14,989 nucleotides of DNA from Anaerolineales bacterium UBA4823. Lineage in GTDB: Bacteria > Chloroflexota > Anaerolineae > Anaerolineales > UBA4823. Made by a program: the position numbers and the translations under genes. The DNA lies in NCBI GenBank assembly GCA_002402275.1, contig DHFN01000179.1:3131-18119 (forward strand). The letters are read 5' to 3'. Under the pieces are notes generated by a model. It was not told the DNA's origin. It made no database searches and was given only the letters and a program-made list of their open reading frames with translations. Shown here one piece after another: positions 1 through 7,517 of the stretch (its first letter is position 1; the number at the start of each line of letters is the position of its first letter).

Positions 1-9
1 CCTTCCCTT

Positions 10-34
10 GTCATTTCGAGCGAAGCGAGAAATC
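10..34 (+). repeat. GTCATTT...GAAATC intergenic repeat, copy 1
   Basis: This is a 25-base unit beginning GTCATTTCGAG and ending GCGAGAAATC. It recurs at 153-177 with one C-to-T change, and in inverted form at 111-143. The first and inverted copies can pair through their conserved ends to make a long stem around a spacer of about 76 bases. The spacer itself carries CAGGCAA twice (41-47 and 104-110). The whole block is non-coding and lies upstream of the first gene. Units of this type are scattered between genes in several bacterial genomes, and I recall them especially from Chloroflexota, but no copy number can be known from one window. Confidence 0.8.
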
Positions 35-110
35 CTACCGCAGGCAAACCGAATGTGAATGCGTTGAAATTCTTGGTTCAATAAGCCGGGTGTGCGTAAT
101 GTGCAGGCAA

Positions 111-143
111 GATTTCTCGGTCGCTGCGCTCCTTCGAAATGAC
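111..143 (-). repeat. GTCATTT...GAAATC intergenic repeat, inverted copy 2
   Basis: On the plus strand this starts GATTTCTCGG and ends TTCGAAATGAC, the reverse complement of the ends of copies 1 and 3. Its centre (GTCGCTGCGCTCC) is eight bases longer than, and different from, the centre of the other copies. The conserved outer arms with a variable centre are what would be expected if the arms are what is recognised or what folds. It faces copy 1 and lies only 9 bases from copy 3. Confidence 0.75.
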
Positions 144-152
144 AAAGCGGTC

Positions 153-177
153 GTCATTTTGAGCGAAGCGAGAAATC
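153..177 (+). repeat. GTCATTT...GAAATC intergenic repeat, copy 3
   Basis: This is the same 25-base unit as copy 1 with a single substitution (CATTTTGAG for CATTTCGAG). It can pair with the adjacent inverted copy to give a short-looped hairpin, as an alternative to the longer fold with copy 1. The remaining stretch 178-287, up to the first gene, holds no ORF of note and no convincing promoter that I can see. Confidence 0.75.
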
Positions 178-287
178 TTTACTCAATCAGCCCTAAAGGT
201 CTAAACCTTCTGCACAAATAATGTTTTCGCCTGTAAAGTACCCAACTTTCCGCTTTCGTATGGTTTTCACTTGCCCGATTAGAGAAC

Positions 288-665
288 TTGTGGCAGAATT
301 ATTTCATGTTTAGACGATGGATGCGCTTTTTCATTATGATGGGGCTCGGAATCGCAGCCAGCCTAGCTTACGGTTGGTACCTCGCGCCAAATCAGAAAGT
401 TAATATCCAGCCCGACAACCTGCGAATTGATTATAAGAGCGATGTTGTCCTGATGGTTGCGGAAGCTTACCACGCGGACCATAATCTTGCCAGCGCCATC
501 ACCCGCATCTCCTTGCTCGGGAATACTCAACCGGTTGATACCATCCAAAAGGCAATCCTGTTTGCTGAACAACAAGGTTATAGCGACCTCGACCTGCAAA
601 TGATGCGAGAATTGTTGGCAGCAGTTCAAGAACTTACCCCACTTATTACCACACCTATCCCATGA
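288..665 (+). CDS. Single-span membrane protein, short paralogue of the next gene
   Basis: I do not recognise a named family. From the TTG start the product is 125 residues: a basic start (RRWMR, 9-13), one membrane segment at about 14-33, then an outward or periplasm-like helical domain. The core of that domain (AYHADHNLASAITRISLLG, 60-78) matches AYNADRDLVRARARLALLK in the next gene, so the two are tandem relatives; this one lacks the linker and C-terminal domain. The start is uncertain. TTG at 288 has only a weak AGAG nearby, and an in-frame ATG at 306 would remove six residues without affecting the membrane segment. The stop overlaps the next start as ATGA, implying translational coupling. 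It could be a scaffold or partner of the longer protein; no catalytic motif is visible. Confidence 0.7.
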   Translation: MWQNYFMFRRWMRFFIMMGLGIAASLAYGWYLAPNQKVNIQPDNLRIDYKSDVVLMVAEAYHADHNLASAITRISLLGNTQPVDTIQKAILFAEQQGYSDLDLQMMRELLAAVQELTPLITTPIP

Positions 666-1537
666 ATCAATCACGCGGTTCACTGTATCTATTAACTGGA
701 TTTCTCCTAGGATTGGGAATTGGATTAATTTATTCTCTGGTAATCCAGCCGGTTCGTTATACCGACATTGCCCCTGCCATGCTTGATCCGGCTGCCAAAG
801 ACCGCTATCGTGCCTTGATTGCCATTGCTTACAATGCTGACCGAGACTTAGTTCGTGCGCGAGCTCGCCTAGCCTTATTAAAAGATGACGACCCATATCG
901 CAGTTTGGCGGAACAAGCCCAACGCTGGCTAGCGGAGGGGAAACCGTTTGAAGAATCTCGTGCTCTCGGATTATTGGCTATCAGCCTGGCACAGGCACAA
1001 GCCACCATTCTGGCACCTCCCACGTCCATTATCAACTCGCCTCCGAAAACCCAATCAGCAACCCAAGCTTCTGAAATAAACCCGATCGAAATCACAGTCA
1101 CCCCGAAGCTAACCAGCCAGCTGACTCTTACAGGGAGCGAATATCCTAACCCGAGTCAAGAGTTATTGTCATCTCCCTCCCCACAGGTCACACCCACTGC
1201 ACCCCTGCACTTTCAATTAAGCAAACGCGATTCGGTCTGCGATCCAACCATCGGTCAAAACCTCATTCAAGTCTATACTTGGGATGCTACCGGAGCAGAA
1301 TTATCTGGTGTGGAATTCATCATTAATTGGCAAGGTGGAGAGAACCATTTCTTTACCGGCTTAAAACCAGAAAAAGGAAAAGGCTACGCCGATTTCACTA
1401 TGACCCCCGGTATCCTCTATACATTACGGTTAGCTAGTGGAGGTGAACCAGTGATGGATCTGAGCTCCCCATCCTGCACTACCGCAAGTGGAGAGAAATA
1501 CTGGGGAATTTTGGTTCTGGAATTTTCTCCCCCCTAA
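662..1537 (+). CDS. Membrane-anchored protein with helical domain, Ser/Thr/Pro linker and C-terminal beta-type domain
   Basis: This is a 291-residue protein of unknown function. One membrane segment spans about 8-29. A helical region follows at about 38-113, whose AYNADRDLVRARARLALL stretch resembles the preceding small gene. Next is a low-complexity linker rich in Ser, Thr, Pro and Gln (about 114-181), then a C-terminal domain (182-291) with many alternating hydrophobic strands and two cysteines, C193 and C272, well placed for a disulfide. The layout suggests a cell-surface protein with a stalk and a folded outer domain. I recall comparable tails in Anaerolineae surface proteins, but this is memory, not a search. 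The start ATG lies in the overlap with the upstream stop. The stop codon overlaps the stop of the convergent helicase gene by four bases, so no separate terminator fits between them. Confidence 0.8.
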   Translation: MNQSRGSLYLLTGFLLGLGIGLIYSLVIQPVRYTDIAPAMLDPAAKDRYRALIAIAYNADRDLVRARARLALLKDDDPYRSLAEQAQRWLAEGKPFEESRALGLLAISLAQAQATILAPPTSIINSPPKTQSATQASEINPIEITVTPKLTSQLTLTGSEYPNPSQELLSSPSPQVTPTAPLHFQLSKRDSVCDPTIGQNLIQVYTWDATGAELSGVEFIINWQGGENHFFTGLKPEKGKGYADFTMTPGILYTLRLASGGEPVMDLSSPSCTTASGEKYWGILVLEFSPP

Positions 1538-3771
1538 CCCTTCTCTAATCCAATCCGTAAACGCCAATCCAGTGCCGTAAAACGCTGGGTAACTTTATCA
1601 TTGCGCACCGCAATCCCAATTGCGCGCTTATTCCCGACCAACACACATAATTTCTGAGCCCGTGTCACGGCGGTGTAGATTAAATTTCGTTGCAACATCA
1701 TATAATGAGCGGTGATGATCGGCAGAACCACTACAGGGAACTCAGAACCCTGAGCTTTATGGACCGAAACTGCGTACGCGAGGGTTAACTGATCTGCCTC
1801 ACTCCAATCATATTCAACTGAACGTCCATCAATCATCACGGTCAATGTGTTCTCTTGGGGATTAATCCCCTTAATCCAGCCAATATCCCCATTATAGACA
1901 TTCTTATCGTAGTTATTTTGCATCTGCATCACTTTATCCCCCACCCGAAAGAGTTGACCGAAGAGGATTTTCTCGGCTTTCAGGTTAGTGGGCGGATTCA
2001 ATAATGCTTGTAATCGGCTGTTCAACGCATGCACACCAGCCGCTCCCTTGTACATCGGGGAAAGAACCTGAATTTGCTGACGCGGTTCATAGCCAAAACG
2101 AGCTGGAATGCGCCGACAAACCACCTCTTCGACCCATTGAGCTGCTTCTTCCGCTGTCTCAGCTGGAAACAAAAAGAAATCAGCATCAGATTGCTCCCCA
2201 TTTTGAAATAACGGCATGTCACCATGGTTGATCCGGTGGGCATTGGTGATAATTTGGGAACCAGCAGCCTGTCGAAATATGCGAGTTAATTTCGTGGTTG
2301 GGAACATCCCGCTGTCAATCATATCGCGTAAGACATCTCCTGCTCCAACGGACGGTAACTGATCGGTATCCCCCACTAGCAAGATATGTGTACCTGGTCG
2401 TAATGCTCGAAATAAAGCGTATGCCACCATCAAGTCCAACATCGAGACCTCGTCTAAAACCAGGAAATCAATCGGAAGAGGATGACCAGTATGATATTTA
2501 TATCCTTCTTTTGGCGAATATCCTAACAAACGATGGATTGTGCTTGCTGGGCGACCGGTTGCCTCAGCTAACCGTTTGGCTGCCCTGCCAGTTGGAGAAG
2601 CAAAAGCGTAAGTCATTTTTTGCTGTTCTAGAATCTGAATTAGTGCTTTTAGGCAGGTGGTTTTACCTGTTCCGGGTCCTCCCGTCAAAATGGTGATGGG
2701 GTGTTGTAAGGCGGTGCGGACGGCGCTTTCCTGTTCCTCAGTCAAGGTATTTTCTAAGCTGATTTTCTGGAGGAGCGAGGATGAAAAATGAACGGGGTTC
2801 GCCTGATTAAGGACGGACAAACATTGGGCGATCCCATTTTCACTATAATAAAAAGGTGCCAGATACCAAGCTGGGGATCCATAAGGAGGTACGGTTTCGG
2901 TGACTCCATCTGGTTTTTGTTTGAGAGCTTTTGTGGAAACAACTTGTGGATCCACAAAACATCTACCATTCTCAACCAAGCGTTGAAGTGCTGGTGGAAT
3001 CAATTCAGGGGATACCCCTAATAATTCAACGGTTTTCTCAATCAATATCGTTTGGGGAACATAAACATGCCCATCCTCGCTCATGCTAGATAACCTATAC
3101 ATAATCCCAGCCTCGATGCGGCTAGGGTGATCAATGGGCAAACCTAAAGTTTGAGCCAGTTTATCGGCAGTCTTAAACCCCACCCCATAGATGTCTTGCG
3201 CCAGACGGTATGGGTCATTTTGAATAATCCACAAAGATTGGTCTCCGTATTGTTTGTAAACCTTAATCGCCAAGTTAGTACTGATGCCATAACTATGTAA
3301 AAAGAGCATCACTTCTTTGATTTGTTTTTGCTCTTGCCAGGCTTGCAGGATCATTTGTAAACGCTGTTTCCCGATATCCGGTGCCTCTAGCAGACGCTGA
3401 GGTTGAGTATCCAGGATCTCGAGAGTCTGGTGTCCAAAAGTATCTACGATCCGTTTTGCCAAAGCAGGACCAATCCCTTTGATCAAACCCGAACCAAGAT
3501 ACCGACGAATCCCTTCCACGGTGGCGGGTAAAATTTGTTCACAAAATTCACTTTGAAACTGCCAGCCATGTTTGATATGACGGGTCCATTGCCCCTGAAA
3601 GCGCACCGTTTCTCCAGGGGTCAGTTGAGGTAAATTTCCTACCACCACCACTTCATCACGATCGCCGATAAGAAGGGGTTTATGTCCCTCCACTTTGAGA
3701 CGTAAGACACAATAACCGTTTTCAGCATTGTAATATACAATCCCGCTTACTGAGCCAGTGAGGGTGTCCAT
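1534..3771 (-). CDS. recD2: RecD2-type ATP-dependent 5'-3' DNA helicase
   Basis: This is a superfamily 1B helicase that unwinds DNA 5' to 3' in repair and replication, acting without RecB and RecC. Numbering from the longest ORF (758 residues, ATG at 3810): an N-terminal OB-like domain (about 14-95), helix-hairpin-helix elements (GIGPALAKR at 112-120; GVGFKTADKLA at 209-219), Walker A GGPGTGKTT (377-385), Walker B VLDEVSM (451-457), motif III GDTDQLPSVGAG (480-491) and the C-terminal VHKAQGSE (683-690) and YTAVTRAQ (712-719) motifs. All are intact and the length is normal for RecD2. I place the start at the internal ATG at 3771, giving 745 residues. MDTLTGSVSGIVY fits the family N-terminus, an AGAGG lies 10 bases upstream, and the longer ORF would run into the likely -10 box. 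It is transcribed alone and converges on the membrane-protein pair. Confidence 0.95.
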   Translation of the reverse strand: MDTLTGSVSGIVYYNAENGYCVLRLKVEGHKPLLIGDRDEVVVVGNLPQLTPGETVRFQGQWTRHIKHGWQFQSEFCEQILPATVEGIRRYLGSGLIKGIGPALAKRIVDTFGHQTLEILDTQPQRLLEAPDIGKQRLQMILQAWQEQKQIKEVMLFLHSYGISTNLAIKVYKQYGDQSLWIIQNDPYRLAQDIYGVGFKTADKLAQTLGLPIDHPSRIEAGIMYRLSSMSEDGHVYVPQTILIEKTVELLGVSPELIPPALQRLVENGRCFVDPQVVSTKALKQKPDGVTETVPPYGSPAWYLAPFYYSENGIAQCLSVLNQANPVHFSSSLLQKISLENTLTEEQESAVRTALQHPITILTGGPGTGKTTCLKALIQILEQQKMTYAFASPTGRAAKRLAEATGRPASTIHRLLGYSPKEGYKYHTGHPLPIDFLVLDEVSMLDLMVAYALFRALRPGTHILLVGDTDQLPSVGAGDVLRDMIDSGMFPTTKLTRIFRQAAGSQIITNAHRINHGDMPLFQNGEQSDADFFLFPAETAEEAAQWVEEVVCRRIPARFGYEPRQQIQVLSPMYKGAAGVHALNSRLQALLNPPTNLKAEKILFGQLFRVGDKVMQMQNNYDKNVYNGDIGWIKGINPQENTLTVMIDGRSVEYDWSEADQLTLAYAVSVHKAQGSEFPVVVLPIITAHYMMLQRNLIYTAVTRAQKLCVLVGNKRAIGIAVRNDKVTQRFTALDWRLRIGLEKG

Positions 3772-3800
3772 TATCTCAATTCCTCTGCCATTTCCCCTGT

Positions 3801-3806
3801 ATTGTA
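3801..3806 (-). promoter_or_regulatory. Possible -10 box for recD2
   Basis: The minus strand reads TACAAT here, about 30 bases upstream of the preferred recD2 start at 3771. No good -35 hexamer is visible at the usual distance. The box lies almost at the start of the longest ORF, which is one reason for preferring the internal ATG. Confidence 0.35.
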
Positions 3807-3865
3807 GCATGATGAGGGATTATTTCCGCTTCGAAATAATATGATCGAATTCTTGAGGGAGTATG

Positions 3866-3994
3866 ATGCTTAGATTTACACCTGCGAATAAACAAACAAG
3901 CCAAATTAGGATATTCGTGACCCTCTTCCGTGGATGGATTTGTTTTGTTAATGAATCCCTAGGTATTATTTCCTCACTTATTCATAGACAATAA
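3866..3994 (+). CDS. Possible small ORF, 42 residues
   Basis: This ORF lies in the gap between recD2 and the LCP gene. It starts at ATG 3866 (an in-frame ATG at 3863 adds one residue) and stops at TAA 3992-3994. A GAGGGAG stretch (3855-3861) sits at a plausible distance for ribosome binding. The product begins MLRFTPANKQ and has a moderately hydrophobic second half (about 16-38) with one cysteine; I recognise no family. The ORF ends just before the hairpin at 3996-4027, but that hairpin has its T-run only on the minus strand, so it need not belong to this ORF. No convincing promoter precedes it. An ORF of this length can arise by chance, so this is a candidate only. Confidence 0.18.
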   Translation: MLRFTPANKQTSQIRIFVTLFRGWICFVNESLGIISSLIHRQ

Positions 3995-4027
3995 AAAGAA
4001 GGAGCATCCTTAATTATGCTCCTTCTT
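3990..4027 (-). terminator. Intrinsic terminator of the LCP gene
   Basis: A perfect 12-base-pair inverted repeat, AAGAAGGAGCAT (3996-4007) with ATGCTCCTTCTT (4016-4027), encloses an 8-base loop. Read on the minus strand it follows the LCP stop codon by about 20 bases and runs into TTTTTATT. The plus-strand side continues GATAAACTC with no T-run, so the terminator acts on the minus strand. Confidence 0.9.
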
Positions 4028-4047
4028 GATAAACTCATCCAAATCCA

Positions 4048-5457
4048 TTAGGGGGTTGGTGCTTTATTCGCCCAATCTGTGCCGACAATGATGACTACAT
4101 CTACTGTGCTGGTGGGATCGTAACGACTGAATATCCGGTTGGGATTGAGTCCCATTAATTCCAAGATGAATTTGATAGTGTACGGTTTACCCGTGTAATC
4201 GTAGATCTCGGAAACATTATAGAGAGAATCGGCATTCCCTGTGTCCACCACATTGACCCCTTGAGCTTTCAGGTAATCCATCGTACTGGCTGCCAATCCA
4301 GGCGATGAACTGCCATTTAAGATACGCACCTTTGCCCCCTCCGCTTTCATCTGATCAATGGTTGCCATGTTTGCGAGCGGGCTTTGCATGCTGCTATCCG
4401 CAAAAAGCTGATCACGGATGATCCGAATTTGATCGGGCATCGGTTTGAGTGCATCCAAACCATCTGGTGATTTAAAAAAGGTTACTTGTTCGGGCCCTAT
4501 GATGGCTTGTTTGATGGATTCCTCGGGGATATCTTTGGCAAACCAGGCTAAGCGGATCACCTGATCAAGAGATAAGTTTGTACGGATTCCTGATGATAAA
4601 TCTTTATAGAGCACCGGTGCTTGTGCAATCATGCGAGGCAGGTTATCAAACCGTAACATCTGGTTACGGATTGCCATGATCACTTCTTGTTGACGTTTTG
4701 CCCGGTCGAAGTCACCGTTTTCACTATTGCGTGCCCGGGCATAGGCTAAAGCAATCTGTCCGTTGAGAACCTGGACGCCGGGTTTAAGTTTCTTTTGGGT
4801 GTTATCGCCAAGCAAATCAACCTTGATAGGCTCTTTAATGTCCAGTTTGACTCCGCCAATTTCGTCAATGAATTTGATAAAGGCGCTGAAATCAATTTGG
4901 GCATAGTAATCAATGGGGACGCCCATCAATTTTTCGGCTGTTTTCATAGCCAATTCGGGACCACCACCGGGGAGTTTATAAGCTTCTCCCAACTGATAGG
5001 CGGTGTTGATCTTCCCATAATCAAAACCTGGAATAGCCACCCACATATCTCGGGGAATATTCACCATTCCAATGGTTTTGGAAAGAGGATCTATGGTGAT
5101 TAAAATCATCGTATCGGTGCGCGGGGGACCTTCTCCGGCTGCCCAATCACGATAATCCAAACCCATAATTAATAAGGTGACCCGACTGGCGCCATCCCAA
5201 GGTTCTGGGGTGGGGCCAAGCGATTGAAGGGGTGCAGTTGTGTCAGTGATCACTCCAGAAGCGCTTACCTGAGGAGTGTTTTGGGGAACATTGACCCCGC
5301 CAAGGTCTGTCATCTGCCAGGAGCTGACAAAATCTCTGGTAGTTATAAAAGTAAAATATGCGGTTAATAGGGTGGCAAGTGCAAATGCAATTACCAAAAT
5401 GATTAACAGCATCGGATTTGTCTTTTGGATAGGTTTCGAAACAGTACGATTGTCCAT
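4048..5457 (-). CDS. LCP (LytR-CpsA-Psr) family cell-wall glycopolymer transferase with LytR_C domain
   Basis: LCP enzymes sit in the membrane with the catalytic domain outside and move undecaprenyl-linked polymers onto peptidoglycan or another acceptor. This 469-residue protein has a short basic cytoplasmic start, one membrane segment (about 16-38), a linker, and the LCP domain (about 90-265). Expected residues are present: R113-T-D115 in PPRTDTMILI, R136-D137 in NIPRDMWV, and the RARNSENGDFDRAKRQQ block at about 241-257. A C-terminal LytR_C domain (about 376-462) begins at VRILNGSSSPGLA. The start ATG at 5457 follows a promoter with a very short leader. It is a single-gene unit with a strong terminator downstream. 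The acceptor and polymer cannot be told from sequence, and some homologues are annotated as transcriptional attenuators on historical grounds only. Confidence 0.93.
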   Translation of the reverse strand: MDNRTVSKPIQKTNPMLLIILVIAFALATLLTAYFTFITTRDFVSSWQMTDLGGVNVPQNTPQVSASGVITDTTAPLQSLGPTPEPWDGASRVTLLIMGLDYRDWAAGEGPPRTDTMILITIDPLSKTIGMVNIPRDMWVAIPGFDYGKINTAYQLGEAYKLPGGGPELAMKTAEKLMGVPIDYYAQIDFSAFIKFIDEIGGVKLDIKEPIKVDLLGDNTQKKLKPGVQVLNGQIALAYARARNSENGDFDRAKRQQEVIMAIRNQMLRFDNLPRMIAQAPVLYKDLSSGIRTNLSLDQVIRLAWFAKDIPEESIKQAIIGPEQVTFFKSPDGLDALKPMPDQIRIIRDQLFADSSMQSPLANMATIDQMKAEGAKVRILNGSSSPGLAASTMDYLKAQGVNVVDTGNADSLYNVSEIYDYTGKPYTIKFILELMGLNPNRIFSRYDPTSTVDVVIIVGTDWANKAPTP

Positions 5458-5464
5458 AGTCTTA

Positions 5465-5491
5465 TTGAACGAGATTATAACACGGTATAAT
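5465..5491 (+). promoter_or_regulatory. Promoter for the ABC-F gene
   Basis: TTGAAC (5465-5470) and a perfect TATAAT (5486-5491) are separated by 15 bases, which is shorter than ideal. A start about seven bases past the -10 would fall at 5498-5499, within a few bases of ATG 5501, so the transcript would be leaderless or nearly so. The elements interleave with the opposing LCP promoter. Confidence 0.55.
5474..5482 (-). promoter_or_regulatory. Extended -10 promoter for the LCP gene
   Basis: The minus strand reads TGTTATAAT, a perfect -10 hexamer (5479 to 5474) with the TG of an extended -10. Initiation about seven bases on would leave a leader of only about 10 bases before ATG 5457. I see no good -35 hexamer, which the extended -10 could compensate for. 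Confidence 0.6.
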
Positions 5492-5500
5492 GAGCTGGCT

Positions 5501-7513
5501 ATGAGTTTATTGAGCGCTCAAAAATTGTCCAAATCTTATGGAGCCCAGGATATCTTTAAAGACCTTTCTCTGGATATCCCGCCTCAAGCCCGGATCGCAA
5601 TTGTTGGAGCAAACGGGATTGGAAAAACTACCCTTTTGCGAATATTAGTGGGTGAAGAGGAAGCATCTTCGGGAAAAGTCCAATATGCCCACCATATCAA
5701 GATTGGTTATTTACCGCAAGAAGCCTCTCTCCATGGAGAAAAGACTTTATGGGAGGAATGCCTGTCTTCTATCAATGAAATCCTGGCGATCGAGCAACAA
5801 CTGCAGCATTTAGAATTCCAGATGGCTTCCCCTGCTGCGCCTGACAATATCCTTACAGAATATGGTGCTTTACAGGAAAAATATGAAAAAATGGGGGGGT
5901 ATGAGTATGAAATAACCATCCGTCAGACCTTACGGGGTTTAGGGTTTAAAGAATCTGACTATCACCGCCCCATCCAGCAATTATCTGGGGGACAGCGAAC
6001 ACGGGCTTTTCTAGCGAGCCTGTTGCTTGCTCACCCGGATTTGTTGGTTTTAGATGAACCAACCAATCACCTGGACATTCAGGCTGTAGAATGGTTGGAA
6101 GGCTACCTGGGTCAATGGCAAGGCGCTGCTCTAATAGTCTCGCATGATCGTTATTTCCTCGATCGGGTGGTTAATCAAATTTGGGAAATGTCCGCCACCG
6201 GGCTTGAAGTCTATCGGGGCAATTACACCGATTATCTACATCAACGCCGGGAACGCTGGCAATTGCGCCAACAAATCTTTGAAACCAAAAAAGAACGTTT
6301 GGAAAAAGAATTGGATTATATCCGGCGTAATATCTCCGGGCAAAACACACTTCAAGCTAAAGGTCGTTTAAGACGTTTAAGCCGCTATCTGGAAGCTGTC
6401 GAAAAAGGCGGTATGGAATTAGTAGTGGGGAAAAAATGGTCCGAGGTAGCCAATGAAACTGGTGCAACCAGCCAAATGATGAATCTTGACGAAGCAACCA
6501 AGCGAGTGCATGGATTACATTCCCCGCTGCAGCACTTACCTTCGCTGGGTTTGAATCTAAAACCTAAGGCGCGTTCCGGTGATTTAGTATTACGGACATA
6601 CGATCTAAAAATTGGGTATTCCGAGGAACGCCAACCATTATTTGAAGTTCCCGATTTGATTCTTCAACGAGGAGAATGTGCTGCCCTGATTGGCCCTAAT
6701 GGTGCAGGAAAAACCACCTTCTTAAAAACCCTCTTGGGATTTATTCCTCCTTGGAGTGGTGAAATCGGATTAGGTGCCAGCCTGGATGTCGCCTATTTTG
6801 CCCAAGCTCATGAAGATCTACTCCCCGAAAACAACTTAATGCAAGAAATCGAGCGAGTTGCCGAGCATTTATTGCCTGCTGAAATTCGCGATCTCCTAGC
6901 CCGCTTTCAATTCAGCGGGGATGATGTATATAAAAAAGTGGCGGTATTATCGGGTGGCGAGCGGGGCAGGTTAGCATTAGCGAAACTATCCCTTAGCAAG
7001 GCTAATTTGCTCTTATTGGATGAACCCACTAATCATCTTGACATTCCCTCGCAAGAGGTATTGCAAGAGGTCTTGAGTGAGTACAGTGGGACTATTTTAT
7101 TGGTATCCCACGACCGATATTTAATTGACGCATTAGCCACCCAAATTTGGGAAGTCCAACCAGATGAGAAGAGTTTACGCGTCTTTGAGGGAGGGTATTC
7201 TGCCTACCGCTGGCAGCGCGAAGCAGAAGCTAATTTAAGCATCCCTCTCCCAGCCTCGCCAAAATTCAAACAAACCCCAAGGAAAAATGTCAGTTCTGCA
7301 GAAAAACGACGCCGCGCCCACTTAGAAGAGCTTGAAAATAGCATCTCTGATCTTGAAAAGGAAATCGCCATATTGACTCGCCGGCTTGAAAATCCTCCTA
7401 ATGACCCTGTGCAAGTCCAAAGACTTGGAAAAGAATACGTTTATCTTCAAGACCAGGTCAACCAGCTTATGAACGAATGGGAAAGTTTACACAACGAAAA
7501 ACAGCCGGAATAA
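5501..7513 (+). CDS. ABC-F family ATPase with duplicated nucleotide-binding domains
   Basis: ABC-F proteins lack membrane domains; they bind ribosomes near the E site, and some relieve stalling or protect against antibiotics. The 670-residue product from ATG 5501 has two ATPase domains. Domain 1: Walker A GANGIGKTT (36-44), signature LSGGQRTR (161-168), Walker B LLVLDEPTNHLD (181-192). Domain 2: GPNGAGKTT (398-406), LSGGERGR (483-490), LLLLDEPTNHLD (503-514). A charged helical linker (about 240-305) joins them, and a C-terminal coiled coil (about 598-665) is present as in Uup-like members. The frame is open to 5276, but those codons overlap the LCP gene in antisense and do not look like protein, whereas MSLLSAQKLSKSYG is a typical ABC-F start. 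It ends four bases before the convergent MFS stop. I cannot assign housekeeping versus resistance function. Confidence 0.93.
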   Translation: MSLLSAQKLSKSYGAQDIFKDLSLDIPPQARIAIVGANGIGKTTLLRILVGEEEASSGKVQYAHHIKIGYLPQEASLHGEKTLWEECLSSINEILAIEQQLQHLEFQMASPAAPDNILTEYGALQEKYEKMGGYEYEITIRQTLRGLGFKESDYHRPIQQLSGGQRTRAFLASLLLAHPDLLVLDEPTNHLDIQAVEWLEGYLGQWQGAALIVSHDRYFLDRVVNQIWEMSATGLEVYRGNYTDYLHQRRERWQLRQQIFETKKERLEKELDYIRRNISGQNTLQAKGRLRRLSRYLEAVEKGGMELVVGKKWSEVANETGATSQMMNLDEATKRVHGLHSPLQHLPSLGLNLKPKARSGDLVLRTYDLKIGYSEERQPLFEVPDLILQRGECAALIGPNGAGKTTFLKTLLGFIPPWSGEIGLGASLDVAYFAQAHEDLLPENNLMQEIERVAEHLLPAEIRDLLARFQFSGDDVYKKVAVLSGGERGRLALAKLSLSKANLLLLDEPTNHLDIPSQEVLQEVLSEYSGTILLVSHDRYLIDALATQIWEVQPDEKSLRVFEGGYSAYRWQREAEANLSIPLPASPKFKQTPRKNVSSAEKRRRAHLEELENSISDLEKEIAILTRRLENPPNDPVQVQRLGKEYVYLQDQVNQLMNEWESLHNEKQPE

Positions 7514-7517
7514 AACT

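Noticed and set aside
10..177. Three similar repeats considered as a small CRISPR array.
   Set aside because: One unit is inverted, spacers are of very unequal length (76 and 9 bases), and no cas genes are present.
363..896. A long minus-strand ORF opposite the two membrane-protein genes.
   Set aside because: It spans both plus-strand genes in antisense; the plus-strand pair has coupled overlap, membrane segments and mutual similarity, while this ORF shows none of these.
5276..5500. A 75-codon upstream extension of the ABC-F reading frame.
   Set aside because: It is antisense to the LCP N-terminus, crosses the divergent promoters, and lacks ABC-F character; the typical start is ATG 5501.
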